A DNA stretch of 64,000 nt from Plantago ovata (taxonomy: Eukaryota; Streptophyta; Magnoliopsida; Lamiales; Plantaginaceae). Location of the stretch: contig CM051456.1 in NCBI GenBank assembly GCA_028274465.1, forward strand, positions 119,428,880 to 119,492,879, read 5' to 3'. A model generated the notes under the pieces. That model made no database searches and was not told the DNA's origin. It saw only the letters and a list, made by a program, of their open reading frames with translations. Below, in pieces: positions 1 to 21,631 of this stretch (positions are counted from its first letter, which is position 1; each line of letters opens with the position of its first letter). Made by a program: the position numbers and the translations under genes.

Positions 1-1334
1 CTAGAACTGAATATTTAGTTAGCTGAGGAATTGCAGAAAAAAAAAAAAAAAAAAAAATTATTTGTAACTCAAGAACTTCATCTCCAAAGGTGTGACAACC
101 TTTGAAAAACGCAAATAAATAAATAAATAAAAACCTCTTTGTAGATTTCTGCTCGTTCTTGTCCCTAATCATATCGTCAATAACTCATACCTAAGTCGTG
201 CATTTAAACATAAAATGTGCACTTGGCCGGTGAATGAACCCCAATTGTTTATTCTTACGATTATTTTGATTGCATGTCGTATCGGTATTCTTACAATAAA
301 TATGTGCTTTTGAGCTCTGCTTTCTTCGGTATAATTGCCTTGCTCATCATGATGTGGCGGTTGGATTGTGATGGCTATTGTAATCTTGCCGAGGTAAAAT
401 CGTCGGTTCTATTCCATTTATCAATGTGATTTTTTTCCTCCCTATTTAATTTTGGGCCCTTAATTTTGTGGATTTCCGAAACATTATTTGAAACTTTTTT
501 GAGACGTCTCGAAACGCCTCACTTTTCAATAATTAGAAACGCATTCCAAAATTCTGAAATTTTAATCCATTGCCAAGTTTGATATATTTGGCAAACTTTC
601 GGGACTCAATTTGCTGGTAGGAGCAAATAGAGGACTACATTCGCCAACCACTTAAACTTTGGGACAAAAATTGACTTTTTTCGGAGGAGATATCACAAAA
701 GCCTGTGGGGGAAACAACCTGTTTGAGTATGACGCATGGTCCGTTAAATTGGGTTGTAGTACGTCCATGGCTGTTTCGCTCCAAGAACTGGTTTTGGAAG
801 AGTAGGTTTTTTGGTTGGAAGATGCAAAAGATGAAAATGAACATTATTGAAGACAATTAACATGGGTGTTTGAGATTTCGCTTCTTTATAGATTGGATCA
901 CTAATGGTAGCAAGACAAATCTTAGGACCAATTTTGATTTTGATTAGGAATCTTTTTCAAATTAGGGTTAGAGTATGAAGAAAATTAATTTAGGAATTTT
1001 TGGGTACATAATGGTGTGTTTTGGCGGAATGTAACTCCAAAATACTCAGTAATTTACATCGGAGGCTCCAATTTAGCATATATAAAAATTAAAGAGCGGT
1101 TGATTTCACTATATTTGGGCATATTAAGACGTTTAATGCCAACATGCAAACTTTTTAGACTGGAACGACATTAAGTTTGAGTCATAGGGCTAAAGATGCA
1201 ATTTTCCCTCCACCTGAACAGACTATACACCTTCTCAAGTACTTCCTCTTACCCCAATTTATTTTATTGATTTTTTCTTTTAAATTTGACATCAAGTTAA
1301 TTGTAAATGATCATAGTAAAAAAAAGTAGAGAAT
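1..1334. other. Intergenic DNA, no gene seen
   Basis: The stretch is AT-rich with a poly-A run at about 38-57 and a short AAAT run at 113-130. Open frames here are short, lack family features and have no splice-site support. I see nothing else in it. Confidence 0.6.
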
Positions 1335-2235
1335 ATTACATCTACCTCCCTCACTAGAAGCTCTAATCACAAATGTTCCCTCGCTAGTTCAACAATTACA
1401 TCTAGCCCCTTTTTCATCCTTAATCGTTGACTAGCTCATTCCTTTCTCTCCAAATTTGACAAAACAAACAAGCCCTTAGTTATACAAATTATTTTTCCCT
1501 TTTTCATTTTTGTTTTTTTTTTGACAAATTTTTTCCTTCTTCTTCATCTTCTTCCGGTGATCGGAATCCGGTTGCAGCCCGACCGGAGCTGCAAGCAACT
1601 CCGATTTGGAGCTGCAATAGCTCCCGGTCGGAGCTGTTTGCAGCTCCGATTCGGAGATGCAAACAGCTCTCGACCGGAGCTGCAACAACTCCGATTTGGA
1701 GCTACATACAACTCCTGACCGGAGCTGCAACAACTCACGACGGAGCTGTTTGCAGCTCCGATTTGGAGCTACATACAGCTCCCGACCGGAGTTGTTGCAG
1801 CTGCAGCTCCGGTCTGGAGCTGTTTGCGGCTCCGCCGATTTGGAGCTGCAAGCAGCATCGATTCGAAGCGGCAAACAGCTCCGATAGCTCCATATCGGAG
1901 TTGTTGCAGCTCCCGATCTGGAGCTGCAATAGCTCCAGATCGGAGCTACTGTAGCTCCGATCGGGCTGTTACCGGAATCCGGTAGTAGCTAGAAGAAGAA
2001 TAAAAAAAAAAATTGTAAAAAAAAAAAAACACGTGTCGTGCACGTGCAAAGGAAGCTTGTTTAGATGTTGAGAAAATCAAATTTCGGAAGGAGCCTTAAT
2101 TCGGAGAAAGTCAAGAGCGTGGGGCTCAATGTAATTGATTTGATCTAAGGGGGGAACATATGTAATTGTTAATCTAACGAGGGAAGATATGTAATAAGCT
2201 AATCTAACGAGGGAGGTGGATGTAATTCGCCCAAA
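1335..2235. mobile_element. Non-autonomous TIR-like element with GGAGCTG-repeat core
   Basis: The two ends are imperfect inverted copies. The left end (1336-1415) contains TTACATCTACCTCCCTC and a second CCCTCGCTAG motif. The right end (2145-2232) contains GAGGGAGGTGGATGTAA and repeated CTAACGAGGGA motifs, which are the reverse complements. Between the ends lies a GC-richer block of short palindromic repeats. No transposase frame is present, so any mobility would depend on another element. A diverged relative sits at 37390-38220. No target-site duplication could be fixed with confidence, and the superfamily is not assigned. Confidence 0.6.
1560..1975. repeat. Palindromic GGAGCTG/CAGCTCC short-repeat array
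   Basis: The block is an irregular array of GGAGCTGC and its complement GCAGCTCC, separated by short spacers such as AACAACTCC and GATTTGGAG, repeated dozens of times in both orientations. It is flanked by an inverted CCGGTGATCGGAATCCGG / CCGGAATCCGG motif (1555-1572 and 1972-1982). Because it is palindromic it opens reading frames on both strands with low-complexity products. Those are not genes. Confidence 0.8.
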
Positions 2236-2735
2236 AAATTATTATGTATTTTGGAATAAAACAAAGATGTTATGTTCCAACAATAATAATAATAATAAAA
2301 TCAAATTATAAGTTACAACAAAAAAAATTTAAGGAGTATGATTTCATAACATGCTTGATTTAATTTTTTTTTTTATATATTTGCAATAAATTATAACTAA
2401 TTTGAGTTCAATTCAAATATATAAAAAGCGATAAAAATTAACAACTGTTTGACACTGAGACTCTTTAAAATTTACTAAGGAGGAAGTAATACCGTAAAAC
2501 CCTACTATATATTTTGTGGATAGTTTCATTGTACCAAAATTAAATGTAATTTGAACTTTCTTAACCATGTTATGAAATATTGAATGCAATTTTCTCCCCA
2601 CTCATTTGGTTAATTGAATTAATTGAAAGATGCATAGTAACATTTCAAGAAAACCAAGTATGTAGTATAAATCGATGGCCTTCTCTTGATAATCAATCAC
2701 AAAACATTTCATCAATTTCACAAACTCTACAAGAC
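2236..2735. other. Upstream region of the proline-rich gene
   Basis: AT-rich, with a short AAT run near 2280-2296 and a poly-T tract at 2368-2375. It would contain the promoter and 5' leader of the gene starting at 2736. I see no distinctive promoter element beyond AT-rich stretches. Confidence 0.4.
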
Positions 2736-3215
2736 ATGAGGATATCTTTTGTAGTCATGGTTTTGCTCATTGGAGCAATATCACTCATCACAACTCTATC
2801 TCTAGCCAACCAGGTCTCATCAACCAAGGATGAAACCAAAATGGAGACAATGCCCAGGTCGGTTCACCACTCCTATTCTGGTTATCAATCACCACCATTG
2901 GATGAGGGAGGATTGCTTCCGATTGGAGGAACGGACCACCACGGTCTTCTCTCGCCTCCTTATGGTGAGGGGTCGACAGAACCTAGGCCTCCACGACATA
3001 GGAAGAACCCTCGTTATGGTACTTTTTCGACACCACCATGGTGGGGGAAACTGTTTCCGCCTAGAAAGCCCCGCCACCATCCTGTATCGCCTCATCCTTA
3101 TAAACGATTGAGGCCAAAGTCTCCATGGTGGTCTTGGAGAAGATCATCACCACCATACCGCCACGGTCCCCCCAATACATTACCATACCCATCACTTGAT
3201 GCCTATAATAATTAG
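2736..3215 (+). CDS. Small secreted proline/histidine-rich protein, unknown function
   Basis: A single-exon frame encodes 159 residues from the ATG at 2736. An in-frame upstream ATG at 2580 would add 52 residues, but 2736 is preferred because it places a classical signal peptide at the N-terminus (MRISFVVMVLLIGAIS, then a short polar stretch ending near LSLANQ). The mature part is rich in Pro, His, Arg, Tyr and Trp, with loosely repeated SPPYGEG, TPPWWGK and SPPYRHG-like blocks and no cysteine pattern. Plant extracellular proline-rich or peptide-precursor proteins look like this in general, but I do not recognise the family. It would act in the secretory pathway or cell wall. No intron is needed. 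The gene could be lineage-specific. Confidence 0.65.
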   Translation: MRISFVVMVLLIGAISLITTLSLANQVSSTKDETKMETMPRSVHHSYSGYQSPPLDEGGLLPIGGTDHHGLLSPPYGEGSTEPRPPRHRKNPRYGTFSTPPWWGKLFPPRKPRHHPVSPHPYKRLRPKSPWWSWRRSSPPYRHGPPNTLPYPSLDAYNN

Positions 3216-3641
3216 TTGGAATTATATTATATATATTTTAATGCATAACTACAACTATGTAATTAGTGTATCATCCTCTACACATTGGGATGCAATGCAA
3301 TAATAATATATCGGTAATATCTGAAATAAATAAAGTATGAATAAATTCTCTATCATATGTGTTCTATTTGAGATTTCAAGTATCCAAATTAAGTGGAAAT
3401 TACTACTCAGCCATAAGATAAGAAACATTTGAAATAACTTAAACTGCAGAACATAATCATGGACTAACAAAAAAAAATGAAAAATCATGGACTAACAAAA
3501 TGCAACAAATCATGATGGCTGCAGCAACAATCTCAACCAATATTGCTAGCTGCTCAAAGCATGTCGGTACACTGGACGAGGTGAAATTTCAGATGGATTC
3601 TTCATAGAAATATCTTACCTAGCTTACACAAATCTTTAACA
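3216..3641. other. Intergenic DNA
   Basis: AT-rich spacer between the proline-rich gene and the receptor-kinase remnant. It would hold the 3' ends of both. Nothing else is recognised. Confidence 0.4.
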
Positions 3642-4356
3642 TCAGCCATCAGCATTCTGTCCTTTGGTATAGTCCTTGAGCTTCCAATTCCGGTTCTTGG
3701 TATGGAAGTCATGCATTGAATCTGTGATCTTGTTGTTATTGTCATGTTCTACTCGAATAAAAGGGTCCATTATTTCCAATGCGTGGTCTGGTAAGGCAGT
3801 TCTCAAAAAATTGTGAAGATTAGCACCATCTTCAAATCTCTCATCGGTCGGTCTTATGTTTGTGAACATCTCTAACAGAAGAATTCCATAACTGTAGACA
3901 TCTCCTTCCACCGAAATAGTGTAGCCCCTAGCATATTCGCAAGTTAAAATGACCAGTTTGTATTTACATATGCGAATGACTATCATCTAATTATTCTAAA
4001 CAGTGTAATTGTGTTGCAAATTAAAATACTAGATATATATAATAACTTTTAATTGTTACGTACCCGGAGCAACATAGCCGATTGTACCCCTGATAAGAAC
4101 AGAACCGCTGCTTTCATGGACAGGCATCATACTAAACAATTTTAGCCAACCCAAAATCCCCAACGTACGCATTCAAATCTTGATCCAGAAGAATGTTACT
4201 TGGCTTCAAGTCACTGTGAACAACACATAATTCAATACCATGATGCAAGTATTCAAGTGCACGATCGATCGACATTAATGGCAATTTTAAGCCTCTGGAA
4301 CATGTTGAGTTTCTTGGATTTTTCCTGTTCCATAGTACCAATGATATTTTAGTCAC
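3642..4356 (-). pseudogene. LRR receptor-like kinase fragment (non-RD kinase half)
   Basis: Reverse-strand pieces read as the C-terminal half of a plant receptor kinase. A catalytic-loop motif [12 protein letters not shown] and DYFGLAK-like DFGLAK lie at about 4140-4230, the activation segment GTIGYVAPG at about 4060-4090, and the later subdomain GDVYSYGILLLEMFTNIRPTDE at about 3830-3905 (shown in part). The loop has S before D where RD kinases have R, as in non-RD LRR-XII immune kinases (EFR/Xa21 type). A frame change is needed just before RALEYLHH (near 4265) and another after GLAKIV (near 4130). The position after GYVAP fits a known intron site of that family. No LRR, transmembrane or N-lobe region is found upstream, so this is a broken fragment. 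Confidence 0.75.
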
Positions 4357-5566
4357 ATCAATTCTACAAAGGTTTTATGCATGCATATGATCAATGACAT
4401 TAACAGATTGGTATGTTCTAAAGTGGAGTAGATTATTTGCCTGTTTTATTGATTATGATTAGCCGCAATTGCTTAATAATGAGTAAAAAATATCAAGCAG
4501 GTCGATATACCACTAAATTAAACAAGCACATTCTCATTGTTCAACACTTTTAGTTAATTTCATAGATATTCCAAATACAAGTATTGAATTTTGTGACTTG
4601 TGATATATATTTCATAGACTTTGAATAGAAGGAGAAAGAAGTGGGGAAAGAGGAATACTATTCCTTTGTTACATGCAGACTATGCAGTTATACAAAATAA
4701 GCCACTTCTGCATCTTAATTTCACACCTTAAGCTTCAAGCTTCAAATCAAGTGCTTACTCTCTGTTCCATTTTAAATTTTTAAGGTTGTTTTTTTTTTTC
4801 TCGAACTTTTACCACAAATTATTACTAAATTACACCATCAAAAAATATAATAAAATTATATTATAAAAGAAAATCAAATGTGTTTCTAAGATAATTTATT
4901 ATCTACAAATCATGTGTAATTAAAAAATAATTTATGATTAAAGTTAAAAAAGAAGAAGTTAGCTTATGAAGATTAAAATAGAAGAGAGGAGCACTATATA
5001 TATTATATTATGTTCAGGTCTATATGTCTAGTAACATTTGCACTTGAGCACACCAACCCATAATGGAGTTACTAAGGGTCTATATGTCTACTAAGCATCA
5101 ACATCAACGTGAAATTAAATTATCATCTTTATCATTTAACCCTTTTTTTTTTCCAACTAACAATTTCCATTATTCTTTTAATATGAGTACAAAAAGTTTA
5201 CCACCAACAAGGCAACAACACCCAATAGTATAGGGACAAAGGGATTGGGCCTTAATTGGGCTCATTTGTAATATCCACCACGTAAAGAAGAAAAAAAAAA
5301 GGAAAGTAGAGATACTGATAATCCACGTCTAATTTTCAATTAAAGTAACGCTAAACAAATCAACATTTTCAATTCCGATACATAAAAGACAAAAAAAATA
5401 GTCTAGTCTACTTTTCCATGAGCCTCGTTTTCATCTTGTTTCCACCCTTTTGACAAATTCTCCTTTCCCCGATTACATAGAAATAACTTGTCTCTCTGTA
5501 CACATCACCATATATCATGCACACACAGATACTCACAATCTCAAATACACACTCATCAGCGTTGCC
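4357..5566. other. Intergenic DNA and promoter/leader of the BAGP1-like gene
   Basis: AT-rich, no gene recognised. A nearly repeated phrase GGTCTATATGTCTA occurs at about 5017 and 5078. The last 150 bases before the ATG at 5567 are CT- and CA-rich and probably form the 5' leader of the next gene. Confidence 0.4.
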
Positions 5567-15626
<10,060 letters not shown>

Positions 15627-16594
15627 ATTTGTTAGTTATAGAATTTTGAATCAGGTTCTTGTTTTGCTCTTGATTCTTATAGTCATCTGTCTCCTGAAAA
15701 TGTAGTCAATTGTATTGTATGCAATCTCATTTGTAAGTTAAATTATCTATGTACCACAGTCATATATATGACTTTGCTTGTTCTTTCTGTGATTGCACCC
15801 TTTCTCTCTGCTAGAGAACAGGTGGTGAGCTATTGTTGTAATCTGCCCTCCTGGGTTATTGTAGTCCTCGGTTTACTTTGATCCAAGACCCCGCTTGTCA
15901 TGTTGATAGGCCTAGGCTCGTATCAAATAAATTCTTTCTTAGATGTATTCTGAGTCTTTTTGTTCTTGCTGTTATAGTAATTCAAGTAAGAGCGATTGTT
16001 TATTTATATCATGAAAAATGTTACTCTTGACTCTTGAGTAATCCAACTACTGGTTAGTTATTGTAAACCATTGTGTCCAAATGTAACATTGCCCGATCTG
16101 GGTAGCCATTGTCGCGTAGCTGCATTTCAATCGATATGATCCACTTAAATTTGCACTCACGTTTGATGGTGGTTTTGTAATCCGACAAGGTTATACTAAG
16201 GTGCAAAATTTGACATTGTTTCTTAAGGTTAAGGGAAGTGCTTCCATTTCAAAAGAAATAATGCAATTTGCAGCTATGCAAAACGGTGTTGCAGCCTGCA
16301 TCATTGCTTTTAATGTCAATTTTGGAAGCAATTGTACATCGATGCAAAATCATGCAGCGGGAATGAAAGGTCCATGAAAGATACTGACAATTTTCGAATT
16401 TTTATGATGCCCTGAGACTTAAAAAAATTATCATAATACTCTAATTATCCATCAAATGCCTTAGGATTATGCAAGTCTGTTTTCTTTGTTGATAATAGCA
16501 GTTCAGGCATAAGTGCATAACTAAAATGACGAAATGAAAGTACCTGGGTATTACAACAGACACTTTATGTATTTCGTGAAGTATTACGGCATGA
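15627..16594. other. 3' region of the BAGP1-like gene and spacer
   Basis: The first few hundred bases would be the 3' untranslated region. Candidate AATAAA polyadenylation signals include the one near 15927. After that the sequence is unremarkable up to the tRNA genes. Confidence 0.4.
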
Positions 16595-16667
16595 GACTCT
16601 GTGGCCCAATGGATAAGGCGCTGGTCTACGAAACCAGAGATTCTGGGTTCGATCCCCAGCAGAGTCG
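16595..16667 (+). tRNA. tRNA-Arg (anticodon ACG), copy 1
   Basis: A complete cloverleaf is visible: acceptor GACTCTG pairs with CAGAGTC, the anticodon stem CTGGT/ACCAG encloses loop CTACGAA giving anticodon ACG, and the T arm is CTGGG TTCGATC CCCAG. The discriminator base is G. There is no intron. A T6 run at about 16674-16679 is a suitable RNA polymerase III terminator. It would decode CGU and, after A34-to-inosine editing, CGC and CGA arginine codons. Confidence 0.95.
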
Positions 16668-16740
16668 ATTGGATTTTTTGGTCTACAGTCACCTTAGACT
16701 CTGTTTAAAAGTAGAAAGTGCGTCAGTTGTGTAACCAAAG

Positions 16741-16813
16741 GACTCTGTGGCCCAATGGATAAGGCGCTGGTCTACGAAACCAGAGATTCTGGGTTCGATC
16801 CCCAGCAGAGTCG
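16741..16813 (+). tRNA. tRNA-Arg (anticodon ACG), copy 2
   Basis: The 73 bases are identical to the tRNA at 16595-16667, with the same stems, anticodon loop CTACGAA and T arm. The start-to-start spacing is 146 bases, and some flanking sequence (CACCTTAGA) is shared, indicating local tandem duplication. Short T runs follow at about 16821 and 16829. Confidence 0.95.
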
Positions 16814-16883
16814 AATAAATTTTAACGTTTTTCCACCTTAGATTTTCTTGTGAATCACAAACTGACTCAATGTACCACCATCA

Positions 16884-16940
16884 GACTCTGTGTTGCCCAA
16901 TGGATAAGGCGCTGGTCTACGAAACCAGAGATTCTGGGTT
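16884..16940 (+). pseudogene. Decayed third tRNA-Arg (ACG) copy
   Basis: The first 55 or so bases repeat the two intact tRNAs, including anticodon loop CTACGAA, but TT is inserted after GACTCTGTG and the similarity ends at CTGGGTT, so the 3' half of the T arm and the 3' acceptor strand are missing. It cannot fold as a tRNA. It is the third unit of the local tandem array, 143 bases from the second. Confidence 0.9.
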
Positions 16941-19900
16941 ATGTTTCATCACCAATGGCACTATTGTGTTTTTCGCTTAGCTATTTGGTTTTCACGTCGC
17001 CTTTGGTTGTTTTTATGTTTTGCAACATTACGCCTCTGGTTGAATAGTGTTTTTCGATCGCTTGCCTATCATTTTTTGTTAACCGTACCTTAATTCAAAT
17101 TCAGTCGCATTTGTTCGATGAGTCTTGTGTTTTCCGCTTGGTTTTATACACTCAAGTGTGACATGTGTATTGTAATCCAACAATAATACTCCAACATTTT
17201 AACGTAGAAAAATTTAACATGATATAATTGGGGGGGTGAAACAGGGGTGTTTCACCTAAAGGTGAATTTCTTGGGACGAAGAAAAGTTGATGCATGTAGC
17301 CATCAGCCATGTCTTGAACATATTGGGAAACATAAGATCTATAAACCTGGAGATGTTAATCGATCATCATCATGATCCTAGTTTCATTTTGCAAAGGCTT
17401 TTTGGATCATTGATTGGACAACATTAACAAAATTAATCATGATGCCTTCCAATAGCATGCATGTTACTCAAAATATTCTATTTCCTCACTTGTGTTGTGC
17501 CTTAAAATTAAGATAATCTTCTAATGTTTCCTTGTGTTACTGTGGAGGGGCCTTAATCTATTACACTACTAGCTGCTTTAATTAAGCTTGATTTGGATTG
17601 GTGCCTCATACAAATGCTCATAATCATATTCATAATGGTAGAAAATGTAAAACATTATATTAATATTCAATATATATAACTTGCTTCATTTATTTTCTTT
17701 CGCACCTTTTGCTTTTTCTATACATTTAAATATAAATGGTTTAAAGTAGCAAGATACGTGATCCAATACTAAAAATAATGTGAAGATTAAAGAGTGGTAT
17801 TATTATGATGTTTAAAGTGGTTTTGGATCACTAATCCTGCAGGCATGTAGTGTGTTGAGACAGAGACCAAAAGCATGGAGAAAGTGTATATAGCATGCAT
17901 ATATGATTGTTCTAAGTGAGAATTAATTAGAGCATGAAATTTTTTACCTGGCCTCCAATAATTTGTACACCAACAGATTAAATTTACTTGCTTGGTTACT
18001 TTTTCTTTAGAATTTCTGATATCTAATCACCTGAAATTTACAATGACATTTCGATCAGTTTATTTTCAGTAGTGTCGTAGTTTTGTTCCAGTTATATTTA
18101 ACGTAGGCTCATACACGTGGAGAAGAATTTGAGATCACTTGATCAAGGTTTTTGACTTGAATCCTATGAGTGTAAAAGAGATATCTGAGAGATATGTATC
18201 TCTGAAAGGGCATAATGCGAATGAATAAGTTTTTTTTTTTTTTTTTGAGATCAATGCAAATGAATAAGTTAAAGACAACATATAGTAGTTACTTGTTAAA
18301 TGAAAACTATTAGTGAGAAATTGACTTACTTAGCTTTCAAATCAACAAATTGAATGGAAAAATGAGTAGATTTCAACCTACTTAACAGTCCTGAGAATCC
18401 AAATCAATCAAAGCAATTCACTCCCCAAAGGGAACAAACAGATTAATTTCTTGACACCTACATATTCCAAATAGTAGGATATGCATTACTAATAATAGCC
18501 TAAATATATAGTATCTGAGTGAAAAAAAGCAAAAGATTTAACTTTAGCTTTGGAGTTTTGAATGGATCTACAATATTTATCTTTTCTTTGTTCTGTGACA
18601 CACAATCAGTTGGAATCATTATTTTCTGAGAAAGCAAAAGTTGTATGCAATGTGGTACTAGTATTAAAGAAAAGAAAAAGATAGCCATTGCCAACCTATC
18701 TTCAGTCACTAAAGTGTTTTCATTACTCATTTACTCATTTACTACTTCTTGTGAGTGTCTTTCAATTCAGATGACCATCTCAACTCCCATTTATCTCCAA
18801 AATCTTCCACCTTGTAATTTTACAACTCACTTCTTCTTTGTCATCTTTCTCACAGTCTGTTCATGCAAGATTCAAAGAATTCATCACACTCCAGGTAACT
18901 TAACTTAACTTGATTACGCCCTCATATTTCAACTATGTTATTAGCTATAGTACGTAGGTCAAAATGGTGTACTAATGTTAGTACAGCTAAATTGTTTCAT
19001 AGTTGTTGAGTATTTGGTGCAAATGCAATATTTCACGTCTTAGAGTTTCATTCGGAAACGGAAATGTGATTGAAGCTTGAAAATTTGCCTACTTGCAGTT
19101 GCAGTTCCGGTTTGAATTTTGGGTTCGATACTGCAGAGTATAGATAAGCAGCTTTTGTAGTTTAAGCAACTTATTGATGTGATTTATCAGTTGAAACATC
19201 GTTATTAGCAAATCTCAAGTTCAATTCCAGATTATTGCTTCTTGGGTTGTTAACATGGATATGATGATATATTAATCGTTAAGGAATATCACCTACTCTC
19301 ATGTTCTCTATCGTAAGTAATTCGTAAAGCTCTGTGTTTCAATTCAATTCGAATCATTTCATTTCAATTTAGAGTTTTTCATCCGAACCATATCATAGAG
19401 ATAACAAAATTAAATTATATTCCTCTTTTAAGAGTTGGGTTGATTTGAAAGGAACGTACTGAGAACTTGTCCTTGGCCCATTATCGAATATGGAATGATA
19501 CTAGTTGTAGGCTTACCCAATCCGGTTCAATTGTGTTTAATCCATTAATTTTCCATATCAAAAAGTACATTAGAACAGAGAATGAGAATGTTAAAAGGGA
19601 AATGTGTTGAAAGGAACAAAACGAACACTCTTCTATTTTATCCGATCACTGATCCGACCGAATCAAACAATATCTTTCTGTCCTGTATTAAATTGCATGA
19701 GTATAAGATCTGTAATTTTATTTTCTTTCTAAAGTATACTTACTTATCATCATGATTGTTTTACTACGTGTGTCAAGTTTTACAACGTGTGCATTTGTAT
19801 GTACAATCTAATATCAAGTACTCGGTGAATGTAATAGAATTAAACTCATTTGTCATTTGTTTTATTTTGTTTTAACTAACTCGATTATTATTTCATTTTA

Positions 19901-20038
19901 ACCGAGTGATCAGTTACTCTTTCAGGATGATATAGGGCTTGACTTGGTTGCTTGCTTAATTAAATTATTTATACACACGTCATGTTGATGTTGTACACTT
20001 CATAATTTAGGAAACCTTGGTACCAAAGAGCAATAGAA
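16941..20038. other. Spacer with possible 5' leader exon of the next gene
   Basis: AT-rich, no tRNA, repeat array or coding family recognised. At 18640-18894 a less AT-rich stretch ends in a donor-like CACTCCAG|GTAACT, and an acceptor-like TAATTTAG|GAAACC lies at about 20000-20011 just upstream of the ATG at 20039. This would fit a 5'-untranslated exon followed by a 1.1 kb intron. That is inference from splice-like sites only. Confidence 0.35.
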
Positions 20039-20557
20039 ATGGCTACTTCATGGAGATTGATTCCAAAGGCAACTGAAATTCCCACCAAAAATGGTGCTAT
20101 TCTTTGGAAAGCAATATCAAAAACAACCGAAACTCCCTCTCCAAACCCGAGTAAGAAGCTAAGAAAGAGTACATCCATGAGAGTGGCAACCTCGTTCACT
20201 CGTGTTTGCCTTTGCGCACCAATCTCTTCCTACACTGAGGTTTTTCAAGCAGATGTGCCACCAAGGCGAAGCTACAGCTACCCACGGTCAAAGCCATATT
20301 CTGCATCACAAGACCTTGTTAGAAGCACCCCTAGCGCGAGAATGAGCGTAGAAGGGAGGAAGATATTCCGCGGAAAGTCGTTGACAGATGATGTTTTGAT
20401 GAGAAGATTTGTTGTAGAGGAAGAAGCGATGATGCAAGTGAGGAGAAGGAATCAGATGGATATTATTAGGAAGAGAAGTGCAACTAGGAGGAAAAAGCTT
20501 GGACCAAGTCCTTTGAGTAGAATGGTTTTGCATGAGGAATTTGAGCACATTTTTTAG
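20039..20557 (+). CDS. Small basic plant protein of unknown function
   Basis: A single open frame of 172 residues starts MATSWRL in a good AAATGGCT context. The protein is strongly basic. The N-terminal half is Ser/Thr/Pro/Lys-rich. The middle has Arg-Ser-Tyr-rich [14 protein letters not shown]. The C-terminal third is the most structured-looking, with [19 protein letters not shown] then [20 protein letters not shown], and reads like a conserved helix plus a basic, possibly nuclear-targeting segment. No enzyme motif, signal peptide or membrane segment is seen. I believe similar short proteins exist in other dicots, but I cannot name the family. The composition is clearly coding-like relative to flanks. 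A 5'-leader intron is possible (splice-like sites near 18894 and 20011). Confidence 0.7.
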   Translation: MATSWRLIPKATEIPTKNGAILWKAISKTTETPSPNPSKKLRKSTSMRVATSFTRVCLCAPISSYTEVFQADVPPRRSYSYPRSKPYSASQDLVRSTPSARMSVEGRKIFRGKSLTDDVLMRRFVVEEEAMMQVRRRNQMDIIRKRSATRRKKLGPSPLSRMVLHEEFEHIF

Positions 20558-21034
20558 TTGTTAATGTTAAGTTTCAGTTTATGTTTCTTGTCATGGTTGC
20601 TAAAAGTTTGTGATATATAATTGGCAGGGTTATTGTTGGCATTTTGTTTTTCAGGTTGAAATTAACAGCCCAATTTTTTATTTTTTTTCACGGGTCACCC
20701 AAAATATTTTGGTTAACTATCTAAACTTTGACCAAAAATCACCGGATTAAATTTGATCTGAAAGCCTCGATTCGAAATGTCCCAAATTAAAATTCGCCAA
20801 AAATTCATCTGTTTCGAATTAAATTTAACCCGAACTCTCCGATCCGAACTTAATTACTCGAATCAAACTTTTAAGGAATATATGACTAATTTCATTTATA
20901 ATAATAAATATTTTATCTATCACTAACTTATAGCTAAGATTTTAAAGTTGTAATATTTTATTTTAAAAATAATTTTGCATTCAAATTTTCAGTTAACACT
21001 GAAACTGAATTGACTTGATCCGAAATGTTTCGCA

Positions 21035-21185
21035 AATTTTATTTTTTTTTAAACAGCCAAATAATTATATTAATAATAATGATCAAAGAGAGTTTACAAC
21101 AACTGCACAAGAGATGTACAAGAAAAACCAAAACCTACGCCTCAAAACCAACAAGTGGAGCTAGTTTAGGGTAAAAGACAAGAGA
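21035..21185 (-). mobile_element. Possible LINE 3' tail
   Basis: On the reverse strand the segment ends ATAATTATTTGGCTGTTT followed by a poly-A run (plus-strand poly-T at about 21041-21050), preceded by TGTAAACTCTCTTTGATCATT. Plant non-LTR elements often end this way. No coding part is attached, so this would be a short 5'-truncated copy. Confidence 0.4.
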
Positions 21186-21631
21186 AAATCCTTCACAATT
21201 TATAATTCGAAATATCAAATAGTACCCGAATTTAAATACATCTAAATTCATCCAAAATAAAATCACTAATCCAAAATGGTCTCATCCGAGAACTCAAAGA
21301 TTTACCCAAGCCAGGATAAAAAATAGTTGGTGCCCTTGCGTACCATTTCAAATTTTACTGAAGAGTTATGTCACGCTCGTATTCGCACTTCCACCGATTT
21401 GATCAAATTTTTCCCATCAATTCGTGGATACATTCCAAAACGATATCTTAACTTAATAATTGTCAATTTGAATACTATGTTTTGTTTTAGTGATGTTAAA
21501 TTTAAATACTCTATATTGCACACGGTTTCAATTATATAGCAGGCACATAAAATCCATAAAATAAGCTATCGGAACAAGTGGTATAAATGAAGTTACCATT
21601 TCCAAATTGTTAAAATCTACGGAGAGGACGG

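Noticed and set aside
1476-1954. Overlapping open frames on both strands with CSSKSELLQLR- and RSCKQLRFGA-type products
   Set aside because: They are translations of the palindromic GGAGCTG array in all frames; low-complexity, no start context and no homology.
16441-17047. Open frames over the tRNA region
   Set aside because: They are shadows of the three tRNA-Arg copies.
18645-18908. 87-residue open frame, + strand
   Set aside because: More likely a 5'-leader exon of the gene at 20039; no protein features.
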